The notes: generated from the sequence alone by a model not told the origin. A stretch of DNA of 64,000 nucleotides from Flavipsychrobacter sp. (GCA_016786665.1 JAEUVZ010000007.1:1-64000); one strand, 5' to 3'; counted from the stretch's first letter, positions 16,823-26,782 are shown. Program-made: numbers and translations.

Positions 16823-19636
16823 CTATTTACCGAACCGGTACGTGAATCCCAGATTAAAGTTAGTTCCGTACTTGTAGCTTTGGAATACGCGGTCGTTGTT
16901 CTTGTTGTATCCAAACTGGTTATCGTAGTCCCAGTAGAAGATAGTGGCCTGGTTCAGAAGGTCAGACACCGTGAGCTTCACTTCCCCGCGGCCTTTTAAT
17001 ACCTTCTTGCTAACCTGTACATCTATTACGTCCCTGCCACGCTCCCATGTGGCCTTGAACTGGTTGGTACCTACTATAAAGATGCGGTCTCCTATGCGGT
17101 TGTACAGTGCGCTGATACTGAGTCCAGACTTAGGCGCAGTGTAGAGTATAGAGAAGTTGAACAGGTAAGGCGATTGTCCCTGCAGTGGGCGGGCGGCGAT
17201 GGTATCGGCCGTAGTACCCGTGTACTGATTGCTGATATCCACTACTGATTTTATGTAGGTAACGTTAGCACCCACCACCAGGTTCTCCAGCCACTGCGCG
17301 TCATCGGATATGAACCCTAGATTCTTCCGCACATCCAGTTCCACACCATAAGCCTGTGCGGATACGGCATTGCCGTAAGTGAATTTGAACAAGTCGTTGT
17401 TGGTCTGGCTGTTCATGATGCTCTCAATCGGGTTGTTGAAGTATTTATAAAAGGCTCCTAAAGTTACTACTTCACCCGGTGCGGGATAATACTCATAACG
17501 GAGGTCTACATTCGTAATATTGGCGCGGCCCAGGTTGCGGTTACCATTTACCGTCCACATGTTTTCGAAATCAACGAACTCGAATGGCGCTACTTCCCTG
17601 AATTCCGGGCGGTTTACGGTACGTGAGCCACTCAGGCGCACTTTCGTTTTCTCAGAGAAATCGTACGACAGGTTGATTGAAGGCAGGATGTCTATTACCG
17701 TGCTCGTAGTATCTATGGAAGTCTTGGAGAGGTTGACCGCCTGTAATGTCTGGCTGTACGACTCTACCCTGGCGCCCCACGACATACGGAACTTCTCTGT
17801 AAAGTGATTGTCCAGCATCACGTAGCCAGCATTCAGCAATGCATTGGCTGTGTATTGGTCGGTGGGGTTGGTAATCTCATTCAATTCATAACCTGTCTGG
17901 CTGATGTTGTCTGCTCCCAGTATCTGGTCGTAAGGTAAAGTAGTGGAAGCAGGATTCAGCTGTGCCTGGTCGTACGGCTGATACTGGAATATCCGTGCAC
18001 CAAAGCTGCGGTCCTTGTACAGGCCCAGGTAACCCACCTTTACCGATTGCTTCTGGCTGAACAACTCAAAAGGTACATTCACATAGAAATTGCCTCCGTA
18101 GCTATTATCGGTCAGGTTACTGAAAAAACGGCGGCTGTTACGGTCCGTAAGTACATAAGGCGCATTGTCATCAGGCACATAGGTACCATCCGACTGCAAT
18201 ACCAGCGGGCGATTGTAAAAGGCTGTTCTCAGGTCGTATTGTTTAGCGGTAAGATTAGAATAGTTCAGGTTCCAGTACACTTTGATATTCTTCTTGCCTA
18301 TGGCGTGGTCTCCTTCCAACTGGCTGCTGTACATGGTGCGGTCGAGTGGAACATTAGAGTTCATGCGCACTTCCTGGGATGAACTGTAGTTGGTACCGGT
18401 ACGGTAAATGGTGTTCATATCGTGTAATGCGTTGAAGATATTGCGGAACGTCACCCTGCTTTTGCCCGACATGTAAGAGAAGTTGGCCAGTCCTGACAGT
18501 GAGGAATTGAACTTCTGTATCTGGTCGGTAGCATAAGAGTTATTGGAAGCATCATCATTCCAGGTAGCACGCACAAATTCGGGTGCATACTTATAGCCGT
18601 TGCGGTAAGACAGGCCTACAACCGTACCGAACTTACCACCATTCTTAAAACGCTGTACATTACCGGCTGAAAGCTGCAGGGATGTATTGGGCAGTGCCGT
18701 GCCGGTAGTGTACTGAAAATTGTTGGGCAACTGGCGCGCGGCGGAAAGCTGCTCTGCGCGCGACATAGACTTATACGCTGTTACATCTGCACCAAAAGCG
18801 GCGGGCAGCGCATTGTCTTTGTTGGCAAAACCCAGGTATTCGCCCGTGGTGGTTTTGGTAGTAGTATAATCTTTAAAAGTAGACTGGTTGTTGTAGCCAA
18901 GTGTCAATCCCAGGTTGTAGAAGTTTTCATCGGGTACATCTTTGGTCATTACCTGTACCACGCCGCCGGCGAAGTCGCCCGGCAAATCAGCGGAAGCCGT
19001 CTTGCTGATGATAATATTATCTATCAGGTTAGAGGGGATAATGTCGAAGGAAAACGCCTTACGGTCCGGCTCCGTGCTGGGCATTTGCGCGCTGTTCAGC
19101 ATAGCGGTATTGTAGCGGTCGCTCAAACCCCGTATTACCACGAACTTATCATTCTGAACGCTGGCACCGCTTACGCGCTTCAGCACCTCGCCCGTATTGC
19201 GGTCGGGGGAGCGCTGTATGATATCTGCCGATATACCGCTGGAAACGGAAACGTTGTTTTTCTGAATGGTGTACAGCGCAGCCACATTTTCCTTCTTCAT
19301 GGTTGTGGTCACAACTACTTCTTCCAGGTCGGTAGCAGAAGATAGCGCTATATTCAGGCTCACCTTCGCTTTGGCATCTACCTTTACATCGGCCACCTCT
19401 TTAGGCTTGTAACCCAGGTAACGCACCAATACCGTGTGCGTGCCCGCCGCTACTTTCAGCGTATAGTTGCCGTCCACGTCAGTAACAGTACCCGTGGTGG
19501 CGCCCTTTATGGAAACGCTGGCGCCGATAATCTCCTCGCCTGTTTTCTCATCTTTTACCGTTCCTGCTATCGTGCCCTGACCCATCGCCTGGAGGCTGAT
19601 GAATAACAATCCGAAGAGCATAGAAATAATTCGCAT
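16823..19636 (-). CDS. TonB-dependent outer-membrane receptor with carboxypeptidase-regulatory-like domain
   Basis: 937 aa. Signal peptide MRIISMLFGLLFISLQAMGQ; a CarboxypepD_reg-like domain (about 22-108) with GTIAGTVKDEKTGEEIIGASVSIKG and TVLVRYLGYKPKEV; a plug region (ISADIIQRSPDRNTGEVLKRVSGASVQNDKFVVIRGLSDRYNTAMLN and SFDIIPSNLIDNIIISKTASADLPGDFAGG); and a long 22-strand-type barrel ending YKYGTNFNLGFTYRFGK, with an aromatic penultimate pattern. ATG 19636 is taken because it starts the signal peptide; the upstream TTG is not credible. This is not a SusC of a classic SusCD locus, as no SusD follows. Its partner is probably the downstream lipoprotein. Ligand unknown. Confidence 0.92.
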   Translation of the reverse strand: MRIISMLFGLLFISLQAMGQGTIAGTVKDEKTGEEIIGASVSIKGATTGTVTDVDGNYTLKVAAGTHTVLVRYLGYKPKEVADVKVDAKAKVSLNIALSSATDLEEVVVTTTMKKENVAALYTIQKNNVSVSSGISADIIQRSPDRNTGEVLKRVSGASVQNDKFVVIRGLSDRYNTAMLNSAQMPSTEPDRKAFSFDIIPSNLIDNIIISKTASADLPGDFAGGVVQVMTKDVPDENFYNLGLTLGYNNQSTFKDYTTTKTTTGEYLGFANKDNALPAAFGADVTAYKSMSRAEQLSAARQLPNNFQYTTGTALPNTSLQLSAGNVQRFKNGGKFGTVVGLSYRNGYKYAPEFVRATWNDDASNNSYATDQIQKFNSSLSGLANFSYMSGKSRVTFRNIFNALHDMNTIYRTGTNYSSSQEVRMNSNVPLDRTMYSSQLEGDHAIGKKNIKVYWNLNYSNLTAKQYDLRTAFYNRPLVLQSDGTYVPDDNAPYVLTDRNSRRFFSNLTDNSYGGNFYVNVPFELFSQKQSVKVGYLGLYKDRSFGARIFQYQPYDQAQLNPASTTLPYDQILGADNISQTGYELNEITNPTDQYTANALLNAGYVMLDNHFTEKFRMSWGARVESYSQTLQAVNLSKTSIDTTSTVIDILPSINLSYDFSEKTKVRLSGSRTVNRPEFREVAPFEFVDFENMWTVNGNRNLGRANITNVDLRYEYYPAPGEVVTLGAFYKYFNNPIESIMNSQTNNDLFKFTYGNAVSAQAYGVELDVRKNLGFISDDAQWLENLVVGANVTYIKSVVDISNQYTGTTADTIAARPLQGQSPYLFNFSILYTAPKSGLSISALYNRIGDRIFIVGTNQFKATWERGRDVIDVQVSKKVLKGRGEVKLTVSDLLNQATIFYWDYDNQFGYNKNNDRVFQSYKYGTNFNLGFTYRFGK

Positions 19637-19820
19637 ACAAAGTGTTTTTTCGTAATGCAAAAGTCCGCCGCGTATGTTACCGCCACTTTACCCCAATGTT
19701 ACGCCTGCGTGAACTCCATGTTACCGGAATATTAATTGTTACCTGTACGTGTCCTTTGGGTTGTTTTTCAATTATTTTATCATTAACTGCACACCCGGAA
19801 AATTTGCGGCCACGGTGGCT

Positions 19821-19828
19821 TATTTTTG
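19821..19828 (+). promoter_or_regulatory. Candidate -7 box (TATTTTTG) abutting the class III aminotransferase start
   Basis: Exact TAnnTTTG ending 4 nt before ATG 19833, implying a leaderless or nearly leaderless transcript. Confidence 0.5.
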
Positions 19829-19832
19829 CGGT

Positions 19833-21005
19833 ATGAACACCCGCGAGTTATTCCTGAGGCACGTAGGCCAAACCTCTCCCAGCCCTGTTGCACTCAGCAT
19901 TACCGGAGCCAAAGGCAACTACCTCCACGATGAGCGTGGCGACCGCTACCTGGACCTCATAGGCGGCATCAGCGTGTGCAACGTAGGACATGGACATCCA
20001 GAAGTGATAGCTGCGGTGCAGCAGCAGGCAGAAAAATACCTACACGTAATGGTGTATGGAGAACTGGTGCAAAGCCCACAGGTAACTTACGCCCACGAAC
20101 TGGTGCAGCACCTGCCGCCCTCGCTCGATTGCGTATACTTTACCAACTCCGGGGCTGAAGCCGTAGAGGGAGCGCTGAAACTGGCCCGCAGGGTAACAGG
20201 AAAAACCGAGGTAATTGCCTGCAACCGTTCGTATCACGGCAGCACTACGGGGGCTCTGGCCCTTATAGGCGATGAATACTGGCGTAATGCCTTCCGGCCA
20301 CTGATGCCCGGCGTTGGCCACTACGAGTACAACTCGCAGGAACTGATAGACGCCGTGACCCACGACACCGCCTGCGTGGTGATAGAAACCGTACAGGCCG
20401 AGGCGGGCGTGATAGAACCCCGGTTCGAATGGCTACAGGCACTCCACCATAAATGCACCGCCACCGGCACCCTGCTCATCTTCGACGAAATACAATGTGG
20501 CTTCGGACGAACGGGTGCCATGTGGGGCTTTCAGCATTATGGAATAGTTCCAGACATATTACTACTAGGCAAAGCGCTGGGGGGAGGGCTTCCATTGGGC
20601 GCCTTCGTAGCCGCACACGAGTTGATGTACCAACTGACTAATAATCCCGTGCTGGGGCATATCACCACCTTCGGCGGTCACCCACTTTCTTGCGCCGCAG
20701 GGCTGGCCGCTTTCCGGGTATTGGCAAGCGAGCAACTGGTGGAGCAGGTGAAGGACAAGGAGCAGCTCTTTCATTCCCTGCTGAAGCACCCGGCAATAAA
20801 AGCTGTTCGCAGCAAAGGCCTGCTGATGGCCATAGAGCTGGAAAGCAGCGAGATGGTTCTTGCTACCTTACAAAAATGCCTGGAGAAAAAACTATTCTCT
20901 GACTGGTTCCTGTTCGCGGCTCACTGCATACGCATAGCCCCACCATTAACTATTAGTGAAGAAGAGATTGCTGAAGCCTGTAAGATAATTACGTCCAGCC
21001 TTTAA
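19833..21005 (+). CDS. Class III aminotransferase (acetylornithine/4-aminobutyrate type)
   Basis: 390 aa PLP enzyme. Family motifs are YLDLIGGISVCNVGHGHPEV, FTNSGAEAVEGALKLAR, RSYHGSTTGALALIGD, VIETVQAEAGV, LLIFDEIQCGFGRTG and DILLLGKALGGGLPLGAFV with Schiff-base lysine K247. Substrates in this class carry a distal amino group (acetylornithine, ornithine, GABA). No arginine-biosynthesis neighbours are present, so the substrate is open. The frame extends 28 codons upstream, but ATG 19833 gives the family N-terminus. It ends 3 bp from the convergent lipoprotein gene. Confidence 0.9.
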   Translation: MNTRELFLRHVGQTSPSPVALSITGAKGNYLHDERGDRYLDLIGGISVCNVGHGHPEVIAAVQQQAEKYLHVMVYGELVQSPQVTYAHELVQHLPPSLDCVYFTNSGAEAVEGALKLARRVTGKTEVIACNRSYHGSTTGALALIGDEYWRNAFRPLMPGVGHYEYNSQELIDAVTHDTACVVIETVQAEAGVIEPRFEWLQALHHKCTATGTLLIFDEIQCGFGRTGAMWGFQHYGIVPDILLLGKALGGGLPLGAFVAAHELMYQLTNNPVLGHITTFGGHPLSCAAGLAAFRVLASEQLVEQVKDKEQLFHSLLKHPAIKAVRSKGLLMAIELESSEMVLATLQKCLEKKLFSDWFLFAAHCIRIAPPLTISEEEIAEACKIITSSL

Positions 21006-21008
21006 AGG

Positions 21009-21830
21009 TTACAGCTTCGTCTCGTACTTTACCCCATTTATTTCAATGGTTGCGTCGTCGTCGCACTCGCCGTTGCCGTAATCAAATATCCGGGCGAATC
21101 CATCGCGGGGAACGATACGAATAATACCCTCTTTGATAAACCGGCAATCGGTAGATACCAGTAATGTAGACATGATATTGAAATCGCAGTAGTGGTCGTT
21201 CGCCCTCTTCAGGGAGCCTGACCCGTTCACGTGGTAGTCGTCGTCCAGGAAGTTGGTGGGTGTATTAAAGCCATTCAGCCAGATGCGCTCGCGCTCGCTG
21301 TACCAGTATATTTTTCCGCCGGCGCCGGCCAGGTGCAGGGTATCGGCCATTGTGATGCTGAACCAGGTATAGCCACTCGAGTTTTTCCCGCGGTTCTCTA
21401 TCATCTTATAGCCCACCATTCGGTTGCCATTATAATAATAGTCGTCAAACTTTATTGTTCTTACACTTCCGCTATCCCAGTACTGGCGTGTGTAGTTGAT
21501 AATAATTTTGCCCTTGCGCACCAGGTTGGCGGCATCCTTGCACTCCGCACCAAAGTCAATAGTCAGCTTTTTATTAGTGGTATCGTGTGTAATCAGTGGC
21601 TGGCATCCATTAATGGAAGCATTGCTGCTGTTCATAGCCATATCAGCTATGGTCTCTACGTCCTCATTCAGAAACTCCATCAGGGCGTGATCTGAGCCGA
21701 ACCCTTTGTCATCATCTGACAGTATGTACTCTTTTGCCTTCATACCATCGCGCTGGCACGAAGTGAAGAATAATGGCGCTGCCGCCAGCATTATAAAAAA
21801 AACACTTTTGAATGATCTGCTTATTTGCAT
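21009..21830 (-). CDS. Hypothetical lipoprotein
   Basis: 273 aa, family not recognised. Signal peptide with lipobox FTSC (C25), then QRDGMKAKEYILSDDDKGFGSDHALMEFLNEDVETIADMA. The rest is beta-rich with many Tyr/Asp/Asn residues, and four Cys in the mature part (NGCQP, AECKDA, HYCDFN, TDCRF) plus GECDDD could form disulphides. The upstream ATG at 21884 is rejected because ATG 21830 directly begins the signal peptide. Single gene, convergent with the aminotransferase and divergent from ugd. Probably anchored in the inner or outer membrane facing the periplasm or outside. Confidence 0.75.
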   Translation of the reverse strand: MQISRSFKSVFFIMLAAAPLFFTSCQRDGMKAKEYILSDDDKGFGSDHALMEFLNEDVETIADMAMNSSNASINGCQPLITHDTTNKKLTIDFGAECKDAANLVRKGKIIINYTRQYWDSGSVRTIKFDDYYYNGNRMVGYKMIENRGKNSSGYTWFSITMADTLHLAGAGGKIYWYSERERIWLNGFNTPTNFLDDDYHVNGSGSLKRANDHYCDFNIMSTLLVSTDCRFIKEGIIRIVPRDGFARIFDYGNGECDDDATIEINGVKYETKL

Positions 21831-21939
21831 TACCGCTAAATTATAAAGATGATATGGTACTGAATGAGGGTATAAAGATAGCAAAACATCCTATTTGTAG
21901 CGCATGTGCCGTTTAATGATGTTTAATCAATATTTAAGC

Positions 21940-21947
21940 TACTTTTG
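21940..21947 (+). promoter_or_regulatory. Candidate -7 box (TACTTTTG) for ugd-uxs
   Basis: Exact TAnnTTTG, 27 nt before ATG 21975. No convincing -33 element at standard spacing. Confidence 0.5.
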
Positions 21948-21974
21948 CAGCCATATTTATTAAGAGTTAAGAAC

Positions 21975-23354
21975 ATGCAATTAGCAATAATAGGCACCGG
22001 CTATGTAGGACTGGTTACAGGCACTTGCTTTGCCGAGACAGGCAACGACGTGATGTGCATAGACATTAACGAAGAAAAAATCAACCTGCTGAAAGCGGGT
22101 AAATCGCCTATCTATGAACCCGGACTGGACGTACTGCTGGAACGCAACATAAAAGAAAACCGCATTCGCTTTACTACCTCTCTTAAAGAGGGTATTGAAA
22201 AAGCAGACATTATCTTCCTGGCCCTCCCTACCCCTCCCGGCAAGGACGGTTCCGCCGACCTGCAATATGTGCTAAATGTAGCCGGAGAACTAAGCCAGAT
22301 CATTACCTCGTACAAAGTAATTGTAAATAAAAGCACCGTACCCGTAGGCACGGCCGAAAAGGTGGCTCATGTACTGGCACAGAAGCTGGATGCGTCGCTG
22401 TTTGACGTGGTATCCAATCCTGAATTCCTGCGGGAAGGCGTGGCGGTGGAAGACTTTCTGAAGCCCGACCGCGTAGTGGTAGGTACCACTTCGGAAAAAG
22501 CCCGGAAGCTGATGGATGAGCTTTATCAGCCTTTTGTGCGCCAGGGAAACCCGGTATACTTTATGGACGAGCGCTCGGCCGAAATGACCAAGTACGCGGC
22601 TAACGCCTACCTGGCCATGCGTATCTCGTTTATGAACGAAATGGCTAACCTCTGTGAAAAGGCGGGAGCCAATGTGGACTGGGTGCGCATAGGCATTGGC
22701 AGCGACAACCGAATAGGCAAACGCTTCCTGTTTCCCGGGGTGGGTTATGGCGGCAGCTGTTTCCCCAAAGACGTGCAGGCGCTCTCCCAGATAGCCGTTC
22801 AGCACGACTACGAATTTCAGCTCGTTAATACGGTGGTGAACGTAAATAACCGCCAGAAGACCATGCTGGGAAAGAAAATAAAAGAGTTCTTTGGCAATGA
22901 CCTGTCCGGGCGCACATTCGCCATTTGGGGGCTGGCCTTCAAGCCGGAAACAGACGATATACGCGAGGCACCGGCCCTGGAACTAATCAATGAACTGCTC
23001 CAGGCCGGCGCGAAGGTGAAAGCCTACGACCCGGAAGCTATGCCTAATGTGAAAGGTATGCTGGGCGACAAGATAACCTATGCCGCCAACCAGTATGACG
23101 CGCTGGAAGGCGCCGACGCACTGGTAATAGTAACCGAATGGAGCGAGTTCCGCAACCCGGACTTTACCCGTATAGAAGCCTCACTCAACCTGCCGGTAAT
23201 ATTTGATGGCCGCAATGTATATACCGTGGAGAAGATGGAGGAACGCGCCTTCTACTACGAGAGCATAGGCCGGAAAATAGTACACGAGCAAATACGCAGC
23301 CGGCTGGAAATACCCGCGGCAGCGCCACTAAGGGAGCGCAATATTCACGACTAA
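21975..23354 (+). CDS. ugd: UDP-glucose 6-dehydrogenase
   Basis: 459 aa. Oxidises UDP-glucose to UDP-glucuronate with two NAD+. N-terminal Rossmann motif IGTGYVGLVTGTCFAETGNDV, LPTPPGKDGSADL, NKSTVPVGTAEKV, NPEFLREGVAVEDFLKPDRVVVG, the central helix KYAANAYLAMRISFMNEMANLCE and catalytic Cys262 in GGSCFPKDVQAL, then the C-terminal domain FAIWGLAFKPETDDIREAPA. The UDP-glucuronate decarboxylase gene follows after 27 nt, so the pair converts UDP-glucose to UDP-xylose. ATG 21975 is chosen over an upstream in-frame start because it opens the dinucleotide fold. Confidence 0.96.
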   Translation: MQLAIIGTGYVGLVTGTCFAETGNDVMCIDINEEKINLLKAGKSPIYEPGLDVLLERNIKENRIRFTTSLKEGIEKADIIFLALPTPPGKDGSADLQYVLNVAGELSQIITSYKVIVNKSTVPVGTAEKVAHVLAQKLDASLFDVVSNPEFLREGVAVEDFLKPDRVVVGTTSEKARKLMDELYQPFVRQGNPVYFMDERSAEMTKYAANAYLAMRISFMNEMANLCEKAGANVDWVRIGIGSDNRIGKRFLFPGVGYGGSCFPKDVQALSQIAVQHDYEFQLVNTVVNVNNRQKTMLGKKIKEFFGNDLSGRTFAIWGLAFKPETDDIREAPALELINELLQAGAKVKAYDPEAMPNVKGMLGDKITYAANQYDALEGADALVIVTEWSEFRNPDFTRIEASLNLPVIFDGRNVYTVEKMEERAFYYESIGRKIVHEQIRSRLEIPAAAPLRERNIHD

Positions 23355-23381
23355 TAACACACCATTACAATACCATACGTT

Positions 23382-24317
23382 ATGTCTAAACGCATACTTA
23401 TCACCGGTGCCGCCGGCTTTTTAGGCTCTCATCTCTGCGACCGCTTTATTAAAGAAGGCTACGAGGTTATAGGGATGGACAACCTGCTCACCGGCAACAT
23501 CAAGAACATAGAACACCTGTTTCCGCTGGAGGCGTTTCAGTTTTACCACCACGATGTAAGCAAATTTGTGCACGTACCGGGAAAGGTAGACTACATACTG
23601 CACTTCGCTTCACCCGCCAGCCCTATCGATTACCTGAAGATGCCTATACAGACGCTGAAAGTAAGCTCCCTGGGCACGCACAACCTGCTGGGCCTGGCCA
23701 AAGCCAAAGGCGCCCGCATACTGGTAGCCTCCACCAGCGAAGTGTATGGCGACCCGCTGGTACATCCGCAAAACGAAGAATACTGGGGCAATGTGAATCC
23801 CATAGGACCCCGCGGCGTATATGACGAGGCCAAACGCTTTATGGAAAGCATGACCATGGCCTACCACAACTATCACCAGGTAGAAACCCGTATTATACGC
23901 ATTTTCAACACTTACGGCCCGCGCATGCGGCTGGATGATGGCCGTGCGCTGCCTACCTTTATGAGCCAGGCCCTGCGGGGCGAGGACGTTACCGTATATG
24001 GAGACGGCTCTCAAACCCGTTCCTTCTGCTATGTAGACGACCTGGTAGAAGGTATCTACCGCCTGCTCTTGTCCGGCTATCACCTGCCGGTGAATATTGG
24101 CAACCCATCCGAAATAACCCTATTGCAGTTTGCCGAGGAAATTCTCAAGCTTACCGGTTCCAAATCGAAGATCGTTTTTGAACCGTTGCCACAGGACGAC
24201 CCCAAACAGCGCCAGCCGGATATCACTAAGGCCAAAGAGATCCTCGGTTGGGAACCCAAAGTAGACCGCAGTGAAGGACTCAAAAGAACACTGGAATATT
24301 TTAAAGAGCACATTTAG
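23382..24317 (+). CDS. uxs: UDP-glucuronate decarboxylase (UDP-xylose synthase)
   Basis: 311 aa short-chain-dehydrogenase-fold enzyme that decarboxylates UDP-glucuronate to UDP-xylose. NAD motif [15 protein letters not shown], the decarboxylase hallmark [34 protein letters not shown], catalytic Tyr147 and Lys151 in [40 protein letters not shown]. The length fits soluble bacterial forms. The stop codon lies in the loop of the downstream terminator hairpin. UDP-xylose presumably feeds a surface polysaccharide, but no xylosyltransferase is adjacent. Confidence 0.95.
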   Translation: MSKRILITGAAGFLGSHLCDRFIKEGYEVIGMDNLLTGNIKNIEHLFPLEAFQFYHHDVSKFVHVPGKVDYILHFASPASPIDYLKMPIQTLKVSSLGTHNLLGLAKAKGARILVASTSEVYGDPLVHPQNEEYWGNVNPIGPRGVYDEAKRFMESMTMAYHNYHQVETRIIRIFNTYGPRMRLDDGRALPTFMSQALRGEDVTVYGDGSQTRSFCYVDDLVEGIYRLLLSGYHLPVNIGNPSEITLLQFAEEILKLTGSKSKIVFEPLPQDDPKQRQPDITKAKEILGWEPKVDRSEGLKRTLEYFKEHI

Positions 24318-24327
24318 TGCTCTTTTT
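24303..24327 (+). terminator. Intrinsic terminator overlapping the end of uxs
   Basis: 9-bp stem (24303-24311 with 24317-24325) and T run. The uxs stop codon lies in the loop and 3' arm. Confidence 0.85.
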
Positions 24328-24451
24328 GTATATACCAATACCTGGAAACCGGCAGTTGAATAACCAACGGTTAATTTATTTTTTTTAAGTGAAGCTCTCA
24401 CAAAATGACACTTACACACGTCTATCTGGTACACTCAATCAACACCTTTTT

Positions 24452-26782
24452 ATGAAAAAATTAATACCAATTCTATTGGCGCTACTGGGTAGCGGAGCGA
24501 TGCAAGCCGATGCGCAATGTACCTCTACCCTCAACTCCTCGTTTACCAATGTATGTTCGGGCGACTCGGTGTACCTGACGGCCGCACCAACCGGGCAACA
24601 GAACTATGAGTGGTTCCTGAACGGGACATCCATCGGTAGCGGGTCCTCGGCCTACTACCTGACCAATAACCTTACAGCGGGTACTTATGTCTTTGAGGTG
24701 GAAATAACAGACAACAACAATTGTGTGTCTACCTCCGCACCTCTTACCATAACCGTAAACACCGCACCTTCCATATCGCTGACCAACAACGGCCCCCTCT
24801 GTGTAGGCGGCACGCTGCAGTTATCGGCCACGGTGACGAATGCTACTGCCTACCAATGGAACGGCCCGCAGAGCTTCACCAGCTCACAGCTGAACCCAAG
24901 CATCAGCAACATACAGCAAAACCAGGGCGGCTGGTACTCGCTGGCAGCCACCAATGGTAACTGCACCGTTTCAGCCGGAACACAGGTGGTGGTAAATGGC
25001 AATACGCCTACCGTAACCGCCAGCGTAGACTCGGGCAGCAACACCTGTGTGGGTAGCTGGGTAATGTTTGACGGCGCAACCACCAACCTGACTGGTGTTA
25101 CTTACTCCTGGTCAGGACCGAACAATTTTACGTCTACCTCCGCCAATCCCTGGATATCCAGCGTTACTACAGCCGCATCCGGCGTATATACACTTACCGT
25201 AACCGGCACCGGCTGTTCGGGCACTGTAACGATAACCGATACAGCCCTGCTGAATGTAAACACGGTGCCTACCGTTACTGCCTCCAGCAATGGTGCGGTA
25301 TGTGTAGGTGGCACTATACAACTTAATGGGTCTGTAAGCGCCGGCACCTACTGGTGGTCTGGCCCTATGGGTTTCACTTCTACTTCGCTGAATCCAACGA
25401 TTTCCAATGCACAACTCACGCACTCCGGTACCTATACCTTAATGGCTAACAACGGTTGTTATGCCTCTGATGCAGTAAATATTTCTGTAATGAGCAACAA
25501 CCCTACGGTAAATGCAACTACCAGCGGCACTCTGTGCGTTTACGACAGCACCTTCGGCAATGGCGCATCTATCAATGCGATGGCCAGCGGCCTCAGCGGC
25601 GTTACCTACAGCTGGACGGGGCCGAACAGCTTCAGCTCTTCCTCCGCATACAACATGCTTAATAACACCTCTTCCGATGCGGGCACCTACACCGTTACCG
25701 TAACCGGTACTGGTTGCGCAGGCTCTGTAACGCTTACCGACAACGTATTTGTTTCCGGTGCGGCCTGCGATTCAGTATGGCCTGGTGATACGGATAACAG
25801 CTTTGAAGTAACCAACTGGGACCTGCTGAACATAGGTGTAGCTTACGGTGCCACCGGCACCGCCCGCACAGGCGCAAGCAATAACTGGATAGCTCAGTAT
25901 GCCACCGACTGGAACACAACATTTACCAATACCAACCAGAACCACAAGTATGCCGACTGTAACGGCGACGGCGTAGTGAACGGTAATGATACCGTGGCCG
26001 TAATGCTGAACTACGGACAGTGGCATAACAAAGGTGTGCACGTACCACTGGCTAAGTCTGCCTCTGACCCTGACCTGTATTTTGATATGGCTGGCGTTAC
26101 ACTCACTCCAGGCGCTACCGTTACCGTTCCCATCAAACTGGGTACGAGCAACCTGAACATGAACAACATCTATGGTATCGCGGCGTCTGTGAAGATACAA
26201 GGCATTACTCCTTCCTCTTCTATGAGCATCGTTTCCAATGGATGGATGGGCGACAACACGAACTCTATGGCGATAACAAAAGCGGTAAACAATAACCAAA
26301 CCGACTGGACACTGGTGCGCACCAACCACGCCAATGTAAGCGGCGATGGCACTATTGCCACACTTACCTTTACCGTACCAGCCGGCAGCGAAAACCAGAA
26401 CGTGCTGCTGTACTTTGAGAACGTAAAAATGATAGAAAACGACGGCTCCGAAATCACCAATTATAACCTGGTGGAAGACAACAGTGTAGTATATCCGCTG
26501 AGCGTGAATGCCGCTATCGCTAATGCCAGCAACGCCATTATAGTTCCTAACCCGAGCGATGCGCAAGCTAACGTACAATTTTCCCTGATGAGTGAAGCCA
26601 AACTGCACATTGCCGTTACCGATATTACCGGACGCGTGGTATGGAGCCAGGAACAAATGCACGCCGCAGGCGCACAATCCATTGCACTGCCTAATGCTAC
26701 CCTGGCACCGGGCATGTATCATGTTCAGCTCCGCGACAGCAAAGGTTCTGTAACTCAAAATATAAAGTGGGTGAAAAAGTAA
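24452..26782 (+). CDS. T9SS cargo: Ig-like repeats, dockerin-like loops, cohesin-like domain, sorting domain
   Basis: 776 aa secreted protein. Signal peptide MKKLIPILLALLGSGAMQADAQ. Residues about 25-440 hold four to five Ig/PKD-like repeats, each with a Cys pair and a Y-x-W-x-GP-x-x-F-x-S pattern (YQWNGPQSF, YSWSGPNNF, YWWSGPMGF, YSWTGPNSF). Residues about 445-525 hold two EF-hand-type calcium loops of dockerin form: D446-x-D-x-S ending D457, and DCNGDGVVNGND. Residues about 537-690 (LYFDMAGVTLTPGATVTVPIKLG, IYGIAASVKI, GTIATLTFTV) resemble a cohesin. The C-terminus (about 693-776: IVPNPSDAQANVQFS, DITGRVVWS, LAPGMYHVQL) is a type A T9SS sorting domain. It sits beside T9SS machinery. An adhesive or matrix role is an inference. 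No catalytic domain seen. Confidence 0.85.
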   Translation: MKKLIPILLALLGSGAMQADAQCTSTLNSSFTNVCSGDSVYLTAAPTGQQNYEWFLNGTSIGSGSSAYYLTNNLTAGTYVFEVEITDNNNCVSTSAPLTITVNTAPSISLTNNGPLCVGGTLQLSATVTNATAYQWNGPQSFTSSQLNPSISNIQQNQGGWYSLAATNGNCTVSAGTQVVVNGNTPTVTASVDSGSNTCVGSWVMFDGATTNLTGVTYSWSGPNNFTSTSANPWISSVTTAASGVYTLTVTGTGCSGTVTITDTALLNVNTVPTVTASSNGAVCVGGTIQLNGSVSAGTYWWSGPMGFTSTSLNPTISNAQLTHSGTYTLMANNGCYASDAVNISVMSNNPTVNATTSGTLCVYDSTFGNGASINAMASGLSGVTYSWTGPNSFSSSSAYNMLNNTSSDAGTYTVTVTGTGCAGSVTLTDNVFVSGAACDSVWPGDTDNSFEVTNWDLLNIGVAYGATGTARTGASNNWIAQYATDWNTTFTNTNQNHKYADCNGDGVVNGNDTVAVMLNYGQWHNKGVHVPLAKSASDPDLYFDMAGVTLTPGATVTVPIKLGTSNLNMNNIYGIAASVKIQGITPSSSMSIVSNGWMGDNTNSMAITKAVNNNQTDWTLVRTNHANVSGDGTIATLTFTVPAGSENQNVLLYFENVKMIENDGSEITNYNLVEDNSVVYPLSVNAAIANASNAIIVPNPSDAQANVQFSLMSEAKLHIAVTDITGRVVWSQEQMHAAGAQSIALPNATLAPGMYHVQLRDSKGSVTQNIKWVKK

